14,834 nucleotides of DNA from Ectocarpus siliculosus (Eukaryota; Sar; Phaeophyceae; Ectocarpales; Ectocarpaceae). Positions 7,756 to 14,834 of the stretch are shown one piece after another (within the stretch, counting starts at the first letter, position 1; every line of letters starts with the position of its first letter). The stretch covers positions 106,219 through 121,052 of the forward strand of contig FN648602.1 in assembly GCA_000310025.1 (NCBI GenBank), given 5' to 3'. Made by a program: the position numbers and the translations under genes. A model generated the notes under the pieces. It saw only the letters and a list, made by a program, of their open reading frames with translations. It searched no databases and was not told where the DNA came from.

Positions 7756-8136
7756 CCGCCGTGCGGAGGGGGAATCTGGGGCGGTCCCCGCTCTATCCTT
7801 GGGCAGGTTGGGCGGCCCCCAGGATTGATGTTAGGTTGTAGGTGCTGCTCCACGACATTGCTGACACATGATGTCGACGAGTCGTAGGAAAGTGGTCAAT
7901 GTCGCCCCATGCCATCAAGGGTGCCAGCAGGACAACGCGGTAGGGTACCTCGCCATTTGGTCGCATGACGGTGGCCCCGCGCATCTAGTTGAGAGTCATC
8001 TGAAACAACTTCGATGTAGCCAGTCGAGGTCTTAGGGTCAATCTCAAAGGGGTGGGGGTTAGCGTTAGCGTTAGTGGTCACCGACGCGGTGTGAGCGTGT
8101 GAGTAGTCCTCTACCACGGAGCAATCATTGATGAGA

Positions 8137-8325
8137 TCAGAATAGGTTCACCGGCACGAAGAAGTCATTCTGCGCCCCCCGGGGCGGCGATATCATCACC
8201 ACAGCGCCGACAGTGGACCAGGCTGGTAAGCGGGTGAAACCGAGACAGAGAATAATAGCCCCTAAAACGCACGCGGCACTCCTACAGAAAAGCAACAGAA
8301 ACCGCCATGTACAGCGACTTGCCAT
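8137..8325 (-). CDS. Small membrane/signal-peptide ORF A, unrecognised
   Basis: ATG at 8323-8325, 62 codons, TGA at 8137-8139. The N-terminus has a short basic region (MASRCTWR) followed by two hydrophobic stretches (FLLLF, then VLGAIILCLGFTRLPAW), resembling a signal peptide or membrane anchor. The C-terminal part (GAQNDFFVPVN) runs up to the start of the gag-like frame after a small shift, so it may be the true N-terminus of that protein. It resembles ORF B at 9599-9796 in order and wording (VLGxIxL, GF, LP, VGAVV). No family is recognised. Confidence 0.35.
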   Translation of the reverse strand: MASRCTWRFLLLFCRSAACVLGAIILCLGFTRLPAWSTVGAVVMISPPRGAQNDFFVPVNLF

Positions 8326-8984
8326 CCGGGAACCAGGCTGAGCAGGCCAACCACGACCCAGAGTGGAGGGGTTCAGTCATTGGAAGTCCGTAGCATGTTT
8401 TTAGGGTGTGACGGCGGTTGGTGGATGGTGGCACTTCGGGTGGATGTGGAAGCGTGTCGGTTCATAAGGCATGCTGGTGGCTGAACACAAGGTGGCCTGG
8501 TGACGACGCTTGCCTCTGCGAGATGGTGGTTCGATGAACGGCACAGGTCACAGGTTTCATGTTATGAGTTGTCATGGTTTGAGACGATCGAGGATGAGGT
8601 TCAGGGATGGACTCGGTGTCCGATCCGAGAATTTCACATTCAGTGACACATTGTTGGAGTGGTGGTCCGTCACAAGGTGGGATGATGGCGCGGTTTTTGC
8701 CATCGTGAGGTTGTTACAACAGTTTGGTGTGTGACACAAGATGGATTATTCTGGTGTTCTGTTCTGTTCTGGTATGAGGTGGTCAAGGTTGAGATTTAGG
8801 GATTGATGTGGCTAGTGGTGGAGGCTGGTTGGCTTGATGGCTTTGGCATTGGTGGTGTGGGGTTCACCAAGAAGCATCGTACGATCCATCCATCCCGCCC
8901 CCTACTAGCAACTCGAAACAACCTGAAAGCCAAGCACGAGGCACGCGTTGGAGGCGCCTCCCGTTTTTCCCCTGGAGTCCAGAC

Positions 8985-9037
8985 GCTCACCTTGGTCTAC
9001 ATACTCACCCTTTCATCCACCGGTTCGTATACTCACC
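8985..9037 (-). repeat. GGTGAGT module M1
   Basis: On the minus strand GGTGAGTA (9037-9030), GGTGAGTA (9009-9002) and GGTGAGC (8991-8985), spaced 28 and 18 nt. GAACCGGTGGATGAAA lies between the first two. Each copy is a strong match to a eukaryotic 5' splice-donor consensus. Confidence 0.7.
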
Positions 9038-9541
9038 GCCCACGGTGCCGGTAGGGTAGCGTGGTTGGTGGGTGGTGGGTAAGGCGATCGTAAGGCATTG
9101 CACACCCGTGAGGCTTTTCACGCAGAGTAGGCCGCACCACGGTTATCCGTGGGGGCCGGAGTATGGTCCGTGGCCACACGGTGCTGCCGGAGTTCCAGGA
9201 AGACCGTAGAGCCGAGTAGAGACTGTGTTACAGTCCGTTTAGTGTCGATGGGTGTACCGTTTTTTTTTTAAGTGGTGGGGATCATAGGTTCAGGTTGTCT
9301 CGGCAACGTCGTTTTGTCTTGGTCGCACGCGGAGGCTCCAGTAGTCGGCCTGTTGAACAGTAGCTGCGGACTTTGATGACTGTATGATTGACTGTGGCGG
9401 GCATGGTGTCGAGATAACATCAGTGGCGCACACTCGGACACCAATCTTGGCGTCCCCTGTCCCCCTCCAGAGGCAACAAAGCAGCCAGAAACCACACCCA
9501 AGGGTTCCCCAATAGTTCCCCCCGAACCGGGTTTTCAGGCG

Positions 9542-9594
9542 GACTCACCTGCACTACATACTCACCCTTTATCTACGGTTTCACATTCTCATTA
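9542..9594 (-). repeat. GGTGAGT module M2
   Basis: A degenerate AATGAGAA (9594-9587), then GGTGAGTA (9566-9559) and GGTGAGTC (9549-9542). Spacing is 28 and 17 nt, as in M1, and it shares AAAGGGTGAGTATGTAG with M1. Confidence 0.7.
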
Positions 9595-9598
9595 TGCC

Positions 9599-9796
9599 TC
9601 ATGTGGTGGTGCAGTGGCGTGTCAGGGGAAGTACGGGTGCATAACGATATTTGGCGATTGGTAGGACGCACCCCCCCTTGGTGATGATGCCACAACAGTA
9701 ACATACGACAGCACCGACAGATCCAGGGAGAATGAGGAAACCAGCAGACAGAACAATCGACCCCAACACATCGGTAGTCAGTCCCACACACGACAT
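9599..9796 (-). CDS. Small membrane ORF B, unrecognised
   Basis: The ATG at 9794-9796 opens 65 codons ending TGA at 9599-9601. A long hydrophobic region (VLGSIVLSAGFLILPGSVGA, then VVCYC) is followed by a short polar tail. It is similar to ORF A (8137-8325): both share VLGxIxL-x2-GF, LP and VGAVV, and a G-rich stretch after the hydrophobic region. The stop lies only a few bases from module M2. No family is recognised. It may be a decayed exon rather than a complete gene. Confidence 0.3.
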   Translation of the reverse strand: MSCVGLTTDVLGSIVLSAGFLILPGSVGAVVCYCCGIITKGGCVLPIAKYRYAPVLPLTRHCTTT

Positions 9797-10043
9797 AGAC
9801 AAAGTCCGAAAACTAGGTGAAACCGTGCCATGTCATCCCCCGTGCATGGTCACAACAACCCATGTGGCAACCGGTAAGGTCGACAGTATTAGATGGGGAA
9901 AGGCCGCGTGATCAACACACGGTCACAGGTGGCGACGGCGCCAGGGGAAAAGAAAGAGGATGGATGCACGACAAAGAACCCCAGATGTTTGATTGTATTT
10001 GTGGCACACGATCGGGTGCCCGGGGTCTTTTGGTGGTTCGTGT

Positions 10044-10589
10044 TCACGTTGTAGTCGGCACTGTGGTGTGGCAGTGTCGGGTCGAGGTTTTGTGGTCAAA
10101 TGGGTCGTTGTTCGTCGGTGAAGTGCCTTGTGGGTTGGTGCAGGTTGGTGCAGGTTGTGTGGTCATGTCCGGATTTATCGCGGTCCGTGGTGTGCATATT
10201 TTGGAATGATCGTCGTTGATTTTTGGAATTAATTGTGGTTTGTTGAAGGCTGGTCTCGGCGTTGTGGCTTGGTGCAAATGACACGAAGCTCGTCGTGGCA
10301 TAATCCAGACGGTATCGGCGCTGAGGGCGTCCCTCCCCTCTCCACAGGGAACAGGAACAAAAACAAAAACAAGGCACCAGCGAAGGCAGGGTGGGATAGA
10401 AATGGCCGGAATATCCGGAACAAGCCTTGAGGTTGGAGGCAGCCCAACAATGGTGGTGTCGTCAGAATGTCGTCGTGTCCGAAGACAGATACTCAGCAAC
10501 ACAAATTCGTACATGAAATGATTAATGAAGCTCGGATTCATATTCATTTTAAGGTTAATCTGCGGGTTTGGTTGTCGACGGGGTTTCAC
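10044..10589 (-). CDS. Unrecognised ORF, Thr/Pro/Asn-rich C-terminus
   Basis: A 181-codon frame. The middle has a short hydrophobic patch (CLRWCLVFVFVPVP). The last third is rich in Thr, Pro, Asn and His (TTQPAPTCTNPQGTSPTNND). The amino-acid bias follows directly from the C+A-rich minus strand. No motif is recognised and I judge it more likely a composition artefact than a protein. Confidence 0.12.
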   Translation of the reverse strand: MKPRRQPNPQINLKMNMNPSFINHFMYEFVLLSICLRTRRHSDDTTIVGLPPTSRLVPDIPAISIPPCLRWCLVFVFVPVPCGEGRDALSADTVWIMPRRASCHLHQATTPRPAFNKPQLIPKINDDHSKICTPRTAINPDMTTQPAPTCTNPQGTSPTNNDPFDHKTSTRHCHTTVPTTT

Positions 10590-10604
10590 TCAACAGATAA
10601 ACCA

Positions 10605-10642
10605 TGCTTACTCCTTCCATCAGCTCGAGTCACATGCTCACC
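10605..10642 (-). repeat. GGTGAGT module M3 (degenerate)
   Basis: GGTGAGCA (10642-10635), then GGAGTAAGCA (10614-10605), with GATGGAA between them as in M1, about 29 nt apart. A TTGAGTGA further down may be the third position. Confidence 0.5.
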
Positions 10643-11145
10643 AATCGTGCTCGTCATGACGAGAATCCATTGATGGATGGTCTGGTGTGATCCGTATTTC
10701 CGCACGTTTGCACGGTGAGCAGAGGAGTGCACCCCACATAACTACAGTGTAGCCCGTAAGAACCGAGCGAAGAAATAACAAATTATGTAAACATCATGCG
10801 GCGCACACCACGCCGACACGCGGTATTTGTTTCACGTCCATATCGCGTTTGGGCATAAACAGTACACGGTCATTCTGACGAACACATATTATTCCGAAAC
10901 CCAAAAGAAGGTGATGTGGGGCGGGTTCAGTCGCCGGTCATCCTGAACGCGCCCAGCTCAAAACAGTTCTATGTTTAGGTGAAGCGATGTGCTTCAGAAG
11001 AGAGGTGTTTGTTGTGGTGGTGGTGGGCGTGTACGGCACTGTATAGGCAAATAACCTTCAATCCAAAGACGTTGTGCGTGTCATGAAAAAGAAACAATAA
11101 GTTTTAATTTTCCCGACCGTCCATCTCCCCACCACGCACCACGCG

Positions 11146-11206
11146 TACTCACCTCACATGCTATTATTGTACTCACCCATTGTTACTCTCGGTTCTTCTA
11201 CTCACC
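11146..11206 (-). repeat. GGTGAGT module M4
   Basis: GGTGAGTA occurs three times (11206-11199, 11177-11170, 11153-11146), spaced 29 and 24 nt. GAACCGAGAG follows the first copy, as GAACCG does in M1. A hydrophobic stretch (GVGIVFLAFFSSLG) is encoded just upstream, but without an ATG. Confidence 0.7.
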
Positions 11207-11650
11207 GTAGGTCTTGGGTGTTTTGTTGTGGTGTCCACATGGTGTGAGACACCGATGCTTCCAGGCTGATGGTGGAACCGAGAGAAGAGAAGAAAGCAAG
11301 AAAAACAATACCCACACCAATGCATGCACTAATCTGCCCACATCCCCTCGTTAAGTTGGATCCACGTTCATTACCGGATAGTCCCACTTGTAGTACGATG
11401 GTGCGGGGGTTTGGTCATGTGCAGTTGGGAAGGTGTCGCCTGCGTGAGTGATTGGTATATATGTGTCGTCGCTGTACAATGTGTACGGGGTTGGTTGAGG
11501 ATAGCCTGTGAGACCCCATTCCATTTGCTCCTGTATGCCCCCACACAGGGTAATGTTGTTCGTGAGGCTTTGTGGCGGCACGGTGGAGCTTAACAGGTTC
11601 ACGGGTTAGTTTATTTTATTTTATTGTTTTCCGGTATTGCTCGTGAGAGC

Positions 11651-11817
11651 GTGGTGTTTTCCGTGTAGGTCGGGGTTGTGTGGGATGTTTTTCTTCGTGT
11701 AGCTCCGTAGCTCGTGATTATGTAAATGTGTGGTATTCTCCATACACAAACCTGTTATGAGGAGGGGTGGTATTTTTCGTACAGCATTATGAGGAGGGGT
11801 GATGTTCTCCGTGTAAC
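11651..11817 (+). repeat. Imperfect minisatellite, about 31-47-bp units
   Basis: Related words recur at 11651 (GTGGTGTTTTCCGTGTAG), 11682, 11729, 11766 and 11798. The 15-bp TTATGAGGAGGGGTG is duplicated at 11755-11769 and 11787-11801. It lies in the leader of the nested element. Confidence 0.65.
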
Positions 11818-11843
11818 TCTTGGTTGTTTGTTGTTATATTAAG

Positions 11844-12059
11844 TTACATGCCCTTGTGCCAAGACCAGGAATATAATAAAAATACCCCAAACAAAAAAAA
11901 CAAAACCCACATAGTATAATTTAGTGCTGCCCCAACTCTCGCTGGCTTGCTTCCTCCAGCTCGCGCTGTTTGTCTACGTTGCTTGCTTCTTTGTGTTATT
12001 TTTATCATAGTTTTATTTTTAGAGGGTATGCAGCCATTCCTATGAAAATGCCCGTCCAT
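11844..12059 (-). CDS. Small ORF with C-terminal membrane segment, unrecognised
   Basis: ATG at 12057-12059, 71 codons. The first half is basic (KNKTMIKITQRSKQRRQT). The last 24 residues are strongly hydrophobic (MWVLFFLFGVFLLYSW), like a tail anchor. No family is recognised and it is not clearly similar to ORFs A or B. It could be chance, since the hydrophobic part comes from an A/T-rich stretch. Confidence 0.15.
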   Translation of the reverse strand: MDGHFHRNGCIPSKNKTMIKITQRSKQRRQTARAGGSKPARVGAALNYTMWVLFFLFGVFLLYSWSWHKGM

Positions 12060-12159
12060 GGGGAGGCGATGTTAGAAACGTTGGGTCAAACATGGTATTA
12101 TTGCAGGCAAACAAATGAAGCAGTCAGAACCCACACAGAGCGCGTTGCTGTGTCTATTA

Positions 12160-12167
12160 TACTCACC
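12160..12167 (-). repeat. GGTGAGTA site M5
   Basis: A single GGTGAGTA in the context GAGAAAGGGTGAGTATAATAG, close to the second position of M1 and M2 (AAAGGGTGAGTAT). The other two positions are not recognisable. Confidence 0.5.
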
Positions 12168-12914
12168 CTTTCTCCCGCCGAGCCTGCGTCTGGCTGACTT
12201 CCACTACAAACGATCCCTTCAGTGGGGGGGGGGAAATGCAACCCATGTGCAGTAAATTTGGTCGCACAGGGGTGCCGCGTACCACCACAGCCAGCCGTAG
12301 TTACAGTTAATGTTCTTACAATAACAACAGCTGACTGGTGAGTTGCGGAGCATTTCATTTTTTTCAGTGTCAGCTTGAGCGGGCCCGGGGAAGAGAAAAA
12401 CCGACCGAGAGCTTACCTCTCTCGTCCCACACGCATTCATTCGTACACACACACCAAGATGACATTCGCCTCGAAAGATGTGATGGGAGCACCGCGCAGT
12501 AGAGATCGCGGCTGTGAGCGTAGTGCTCTGAGCGGAACACAAATATATATCCAGGCTGAGACCATCCGAGTCGTTGATGGTTTTATGGGGGCATGGGGAA
12601 AAAAGAAAAAACGTTTCTCTTGTTTTTCATATTATTTCTGTTGTTGTTGTGTTTGTCGGATGGGTGCGGGCATGGAGTACGCGCGTGTGTCCGTGGGAGA
12701 TCGTCGTAGAGGAGGACTCAGTTCATGGACATGAGGGGTCGGTGGGGCTCTCGCAACTAACTGCCAGCTCGTAGTAGGTACATGGGGATTCGGTCGACAG
12801 CAGTGGTCGACTCGCAAAATGTTGTGTCCGTTTATGGTACAATATTTTCAGTGTGCTCGGTTGCTGCACGGTGCAACATGTCCGATGTCCATGTAACCCT
12901 CCCACAGTTACGCC

Positions 12915-12942
12915 CGGAGTTCGATTCTCCGTACGTGTACCA
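12915..12942 (-). other. Primer-binding site, tRNA acceptor plus T-arm complement
   Basis: The minus strand reads TGGTACACGTACGGAG directly after the 5' LTR. The plus strand has exact tRNA 3'-end geometry: T-stem CGGAG (12915-12919), loop TTCGATT (12920-12926), CTCCG (12927-12931), a 7-nt acceptor strand TACGTGT (12932-12938), discriminator A and CCA (12940-12942). The primer would be a tRNA beginning ACACGTA. Its identity is not known to me. Confidence 0.8.
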
Positions 12943-13449
12943 TCTTACAGAGACAAGGCTACTCTCACCTGCGCAGATCATGGCTAGTCTCTGCGAGTTC
13001 GATTGTAGACATGTGCCAAGCGTTCCATCATCAACACAAGCGAGCAAGCAGCGATACTCCATCATCAGGTCAGGCATGCATGCATGTAGGCGTGGTCATG
13101 ACTCACAGTTGTGATATCAGGTCAATAGCGCTCAGGTCTGGTTCGTTCACAAATGTTTCGTGCTCAGTTTCCGGACACAAAGGTCACTGACAGCTTGGGG
13201 GGCGAGATCGCTGCAAGCTGTCATGCGGAGGAACCGTTTCATCATCGCGCGGGGAATGGTAACCAATCGGAATTCTTCCATTGGTTTCCATTATCAGCCC
13301 GAGAGACGGTTACATCTTCTCGGGAAACCCCCCTCCGAGCACTTATGCAGTGCCCATCACAGGGACGAGCGCTCCGGGCACTTGTGCCTTGCGTCACAAG
13401 TGCCCATCATCGCACTATTTAGAACCGGTGTACGCGGCCGTGCGGAACA
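12943..13449 (-). repeat. 5' LTR of the nested element
   Basis: 507 bp with no gaps against the 3' LTR over 12961-13449. It starts TGTTCC on the minus strand at 13449 and ends AGA next to the PBS. GCGCAGGTGAGAGTAG near the inner end is a good splice-donor match. The 11-bp-arm hairpin is at 13376-13386 and 13395-13405. The 2.2% difference between the LTRs indicates a non-recent insertion; no absolute date is possible. Confidence 0.9.
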
Positions 13450-13453
13450 CATG
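13450..13453. repeat. Target-site duplication CATG (right copy)
   Basis: It adjoins the outer end of the 5' LTR and matches 4497-4500. CATG is palindromic, so a chance 4-bp match cannot be ruled out on its own; the in-phase reading frame across it is the stronger evidence. Confidence 0.7.
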
Positions 13454-14834
13454 CTCATGCCAGTCACCACTCCCCTCTCAGATGTAATCCCCATCCAACT
13501 CGTCCTACGCACGTACCCAAAAATACCAAGTGCTGCCTTCCAGTGCACCATCTTGGGAGACGCGCAATACCGCGCTACTGCTCGTACTGCATTCGCGATG
13601 TCAGGCCTGGTTTGAGTGGCCTACCACATACATTAGGGATCCTACCAACTCGCGAAAAGGGACATCAGCACACGCTTCGTTCTCGTCAAAGCTTCATGCT
13701 CACAGGCAAGGGCACACTCTTCCCCCACTCAACACCGTACTCTGCAGCCAACTCTTCTGCAAACCTTTGCTGCGAGATCCTCAAAAGCCCTCTCTCTAGA
13801 TCTCCCTGGCAAAAGCACGCGGAGTACCACCTCAACTCCCAAGGTACTTCACCGGGACCATCTCGTTGAGGTCTCTGCCAAACTTGTCACATCTCTCCTT
13901 CTGCCCTACGGCAAAAATGTCATCCACGTGGACCACGATAATCATGATCACACATCCATCCTCCATAAATCGAAAAACACATGCATCTGCCAAACATTGC
14001 GCACATCCTAAAAGTAACAAACACCTCGTCAGGTGCGCATGCCATTGTCGTGATGCCTGCTTCAAACCGTACAGACTCTTGCACAGCTTCACGATCAGTC
14101 CAGATAACCTACCACAACCTTGCGGGAGACGCATGAAAACATCCTCTTCAAGCTCAGACTGCACAAATGCAAGCTGAATATCGAAATGGCACAAGTCAAG
14201 GTTCTGCTCACATGCCAATGCTGCCAACAAACGCACAATAGACACGGATACGGTGGGTGCAAACAATTCTCCAAAATCAATCGAAGCCCTCTGCATGTCC
14301 CCCCGCGCTACAAGCCTTGCCTTGAATTTCGTCGGCCATCCGTACTCGTCTGCCTTACAGTTGAATACCCACTTGGCGTTGATGAAGTTTTCTACTGGTT
14401 GCTACATCGGACTAAAAGTACCTGCATCCAACAGACCGAAAAACTCCTTGAACGTTTTCGGCACTCGGAGATCGCTGGCTAGGCAGTGAGGAAGGTCCGG
14501 CGTCTTGTCAGGAGGGCGTTTGGCACGAAGAGTAGCTTCCACATCCTCGCGGGTGGCGAACATTGCTGCGAACATGTGCAGGCCCCCCGGCCCTCCAGCT
14601 CCTGCGCCCCCCCCGCTCCCATGGCCTGCTAAATTCGTATCTTGCGGCGGTGGGGGAGCGGGAGGGGCGACGCTGGCGGACGGTGGCAGGTCTCGACGTC
14701 CTTGATCGATGGCCCCCCGGGTGGCGAGCGACGAGACGAGTGCATCCTTGCCCATCATCGATAGCAGCCCAAGGCGGTGTCGGAGAGCGGTGCCGCCACC
14801 TGACGGCGACGGCGGTTGCTGTTGCTCATCCATG
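13450..14834 (-). pseudogene. Ty1/copia pol: linker and reverse transcriptase (partial, broken)
   Basis: The frame is open from the window edge down to a TAG at 14402-14404. This part is a Pro/Gly-rich linker ending VPKTFKEFFGLLDAGTF. The same frame continues as INAKWVFNCKADEYGW, KARLVARGDMQ, FGELFAPTVSVSIVRLLAAL, CHFDIQLAFVQSELEEDVFM, LCKSLYGLKQASRQWH and VVHVDDIFAVG. These are the canonical copia RT blocks, including the catalytic Asp in FDIQLAF and the VDD box. Below 13834 it is broken: a 1-bp shift near 13834, a TGA at 13686-13688, another TGA at 13601-13603, and a further change of frame. Still recognisable there are WELRWY, RISQQRFAEELA, FRELVGSLMYV and ASPKMVHWKAALGIFGYVRR. The last frame runs into the CATG duplication and continues in phase into the RNase H at 4500. 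It is a decayed, non-functional copy whose 5' part is cut by the window. Confidence 0.9.

Larger units (their letters stand above)
6346..8149 (-). pseudogene. Gag-like Pro/Gln-rich ORF, multiply frameshifted
   Basis: No single frame is open, but successive minus-strand frames read as one protein style. From 8149: DLINDCSVVEDYSHAH and PFEIDPKTSTGYIEVVSDDS, then after a shift near 7980 GEVPYRVVLLAPLMAWGDID. Then a Pro-rich part (PPPHGGAPHVPPQPLLPPQ), a Gln run (CAG repeats, 7471-7495) with PQYHLHGQHLQGPP, and five 14-residue repeats (7181-7390). Next QGLPSPQQPALYPQQP and HWYAPPQPYVEASSSHHAY, ending in an acidic tail (SGDDDSSLEAFYGAV) at the TAA 6346-6348. I count several stops and shifts. Position and composition suggest a retrotransposon gag-type structural protein. 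No CCHC knuckle or recognised capsid motif was seen, so the assignment is by context. Confidence 0.45.
8330..12942 (-). other. Long leader of the nested element, no recognised gene
   Basis: About 4.6 kb between the PBS and the gag-like region. No protease, RT, RNase H or integrase motif was found in any frame. Contents: GGTGAGT modules (8985-12167), short hydrophobic ORFs, a minisatellite (11651-11817), small simple repeats (tctgttctgttctgg near 8758, GGTTGGTGCA twice near 10134-10153, TTTTATTTTA near 11611) and a G10 run near 12224-12233. Much of the plus strand is G+T-rich (for example 8390-8830, 10010-10260, 11400-11830), so the element RNA would be C+A-rich and poorly structured there. 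Confidence 0.5.
4501..13449 (-). mobile_element. Nested non-autonomous Ty3/gypsy-related LTR retrotransposon
   Basis: The element is 8,949 bp with direct LTRs, flanked by CATG and inserted in the copia RNase H frame. Minus orientation is supported by three things: the PBS beside the higher-coordinate LTR, the G7 tract beside the lower one, and the direction of the integrase fragment. Gag-like and integrase C-terminal remnants occupy only 5253-8149. Protease, RT, RNase H and the integrase core were not found. LTR ends read TG...GA on the minus strand, not TG...CA. Confidence 0.8.
3504..14834 (-). mobile_element. Outer Ty1/copia retrotransposon, split by a nested insertion
   Basis: The polyprotein order on the minus strand is a Pro/Gly-rich linker, RT (14834 to 13450), the nested element, then RNase H (4500-4032), a purine tract and a candidate LTR. 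This order (RT then RNase H at the 3' end) is that of Ty1/copia. The integrase, protease and gag of this copy would lie beyond 14834. Stops and frameshifts in the RT region show that it is inactive. The lower boundary is uncertain. Confidence 0.8.

Noticed and set aside
7051-7887. 278-codon plus-strand ORF, Ala/Gly/Val-rich
   Set aside because: It is the complement of the Pro/Gln-rich gag-like region and its tandem repeats. Its length follows from GC-rich repeats, not protein-like features.
8056-8076. GTTAGC repeats as interstitial telomere
   Set aside because: Only about three units occur and the unit is not a known telomere sequence. It also reads as NANANP within the gag-like frame.
9817-10209. 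130-codon plus-strand ORF
   Set aside because: It has Val/Gly/Trp-rich composition from the G+T-rich strand, no recognisable motif, and runs opposite to the element.
11202-11387. Third membrane ORF beside module M4
   Set aside because: A hydrophobic stretch is present, but the frame has no ATG before it and no alignable VLGxIxL/VGAVV pattern. It was kept only as a note under M4.
12915-12942. A tRNA gene on the plus strand
   Set aside because: Only the T-arm, acceptor 3' strand and CCA are present. No matching 5' acceptor strand, D-arm or anticodon arm is found upstream, and the position next to the LTR fits a primer-binding site.

Overview
The window looks like transposon-dense nuclear DNA of a eukaryote. 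There is no bacterial gene organisation, no rRNA, no complete tRNA and no CRISPR. The style of the copia polyprotein, the Ty3/gypsy integrase tail (chromo-like plus Tudor-like) and the PIF/Harbinger helix-turn-helix fit a stramenopile such as a brown alga or oomycete. That assignment is an inference from family resemblance, not a database result. No intact host gene is recognised.

Layout. Positions 1-1340 hold a G-run, CA microsatellites and a CAG/CTG run, with no recognised gene. At 1660-2269, minus strand, two exon-like pieces of a PIF/Harbinger-type transposase are separated by a phase-compatible GT-AG intron. Positions 2385-3140 hold short tandem repeats and an AT-rich inverted-repeat block. 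A small ORF with a TATA-like box and a polyA signal lies at 3118-3363. From about 3504 to the right edge the window is one nested pair of LTR retrotransposons, both on the minus strand.

The outer element is a Ty1/copia copy. Its RT region is at 13450-14834 (cut by the window edge) and its RNase H is at 4032-4500. The inner element is an 8,949-bp LTR retrotransposon at 4501-13449, inserted precisely in the RNase H coding frame with a 4-bp target duplication (CATG). The inner element has 507- and 533-bp LTRs, with 11 mismatches over 489 aligned positions plus one 25-bp indel. It also has a G7 polypurine tract and a primer-binding site that matches the acceptor stem and T-arm geometry of a tRNA.

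Inside the inner element, in transcription order (high to low coordinates), there is a roughly 4.6-kb leader with no recognised gene. The leader carries recurring GGTGAGT(A) modules and small membrane-segment ORFs. Next come a broken Pro/Gln-rich gag-like ORF (8149-6346) and a 150-bp post-stop block. The C-terminal part of a Ty3/gypsy integrase (about 6200-5253) follows, then a second copy of the post-stop block, then the 3' LTR. Protease, RT, RNase H and the integrase core were not found, so the inner element looks non-autonomous and mosaic. All transposon coding regions are broken by stops or frameshifts.
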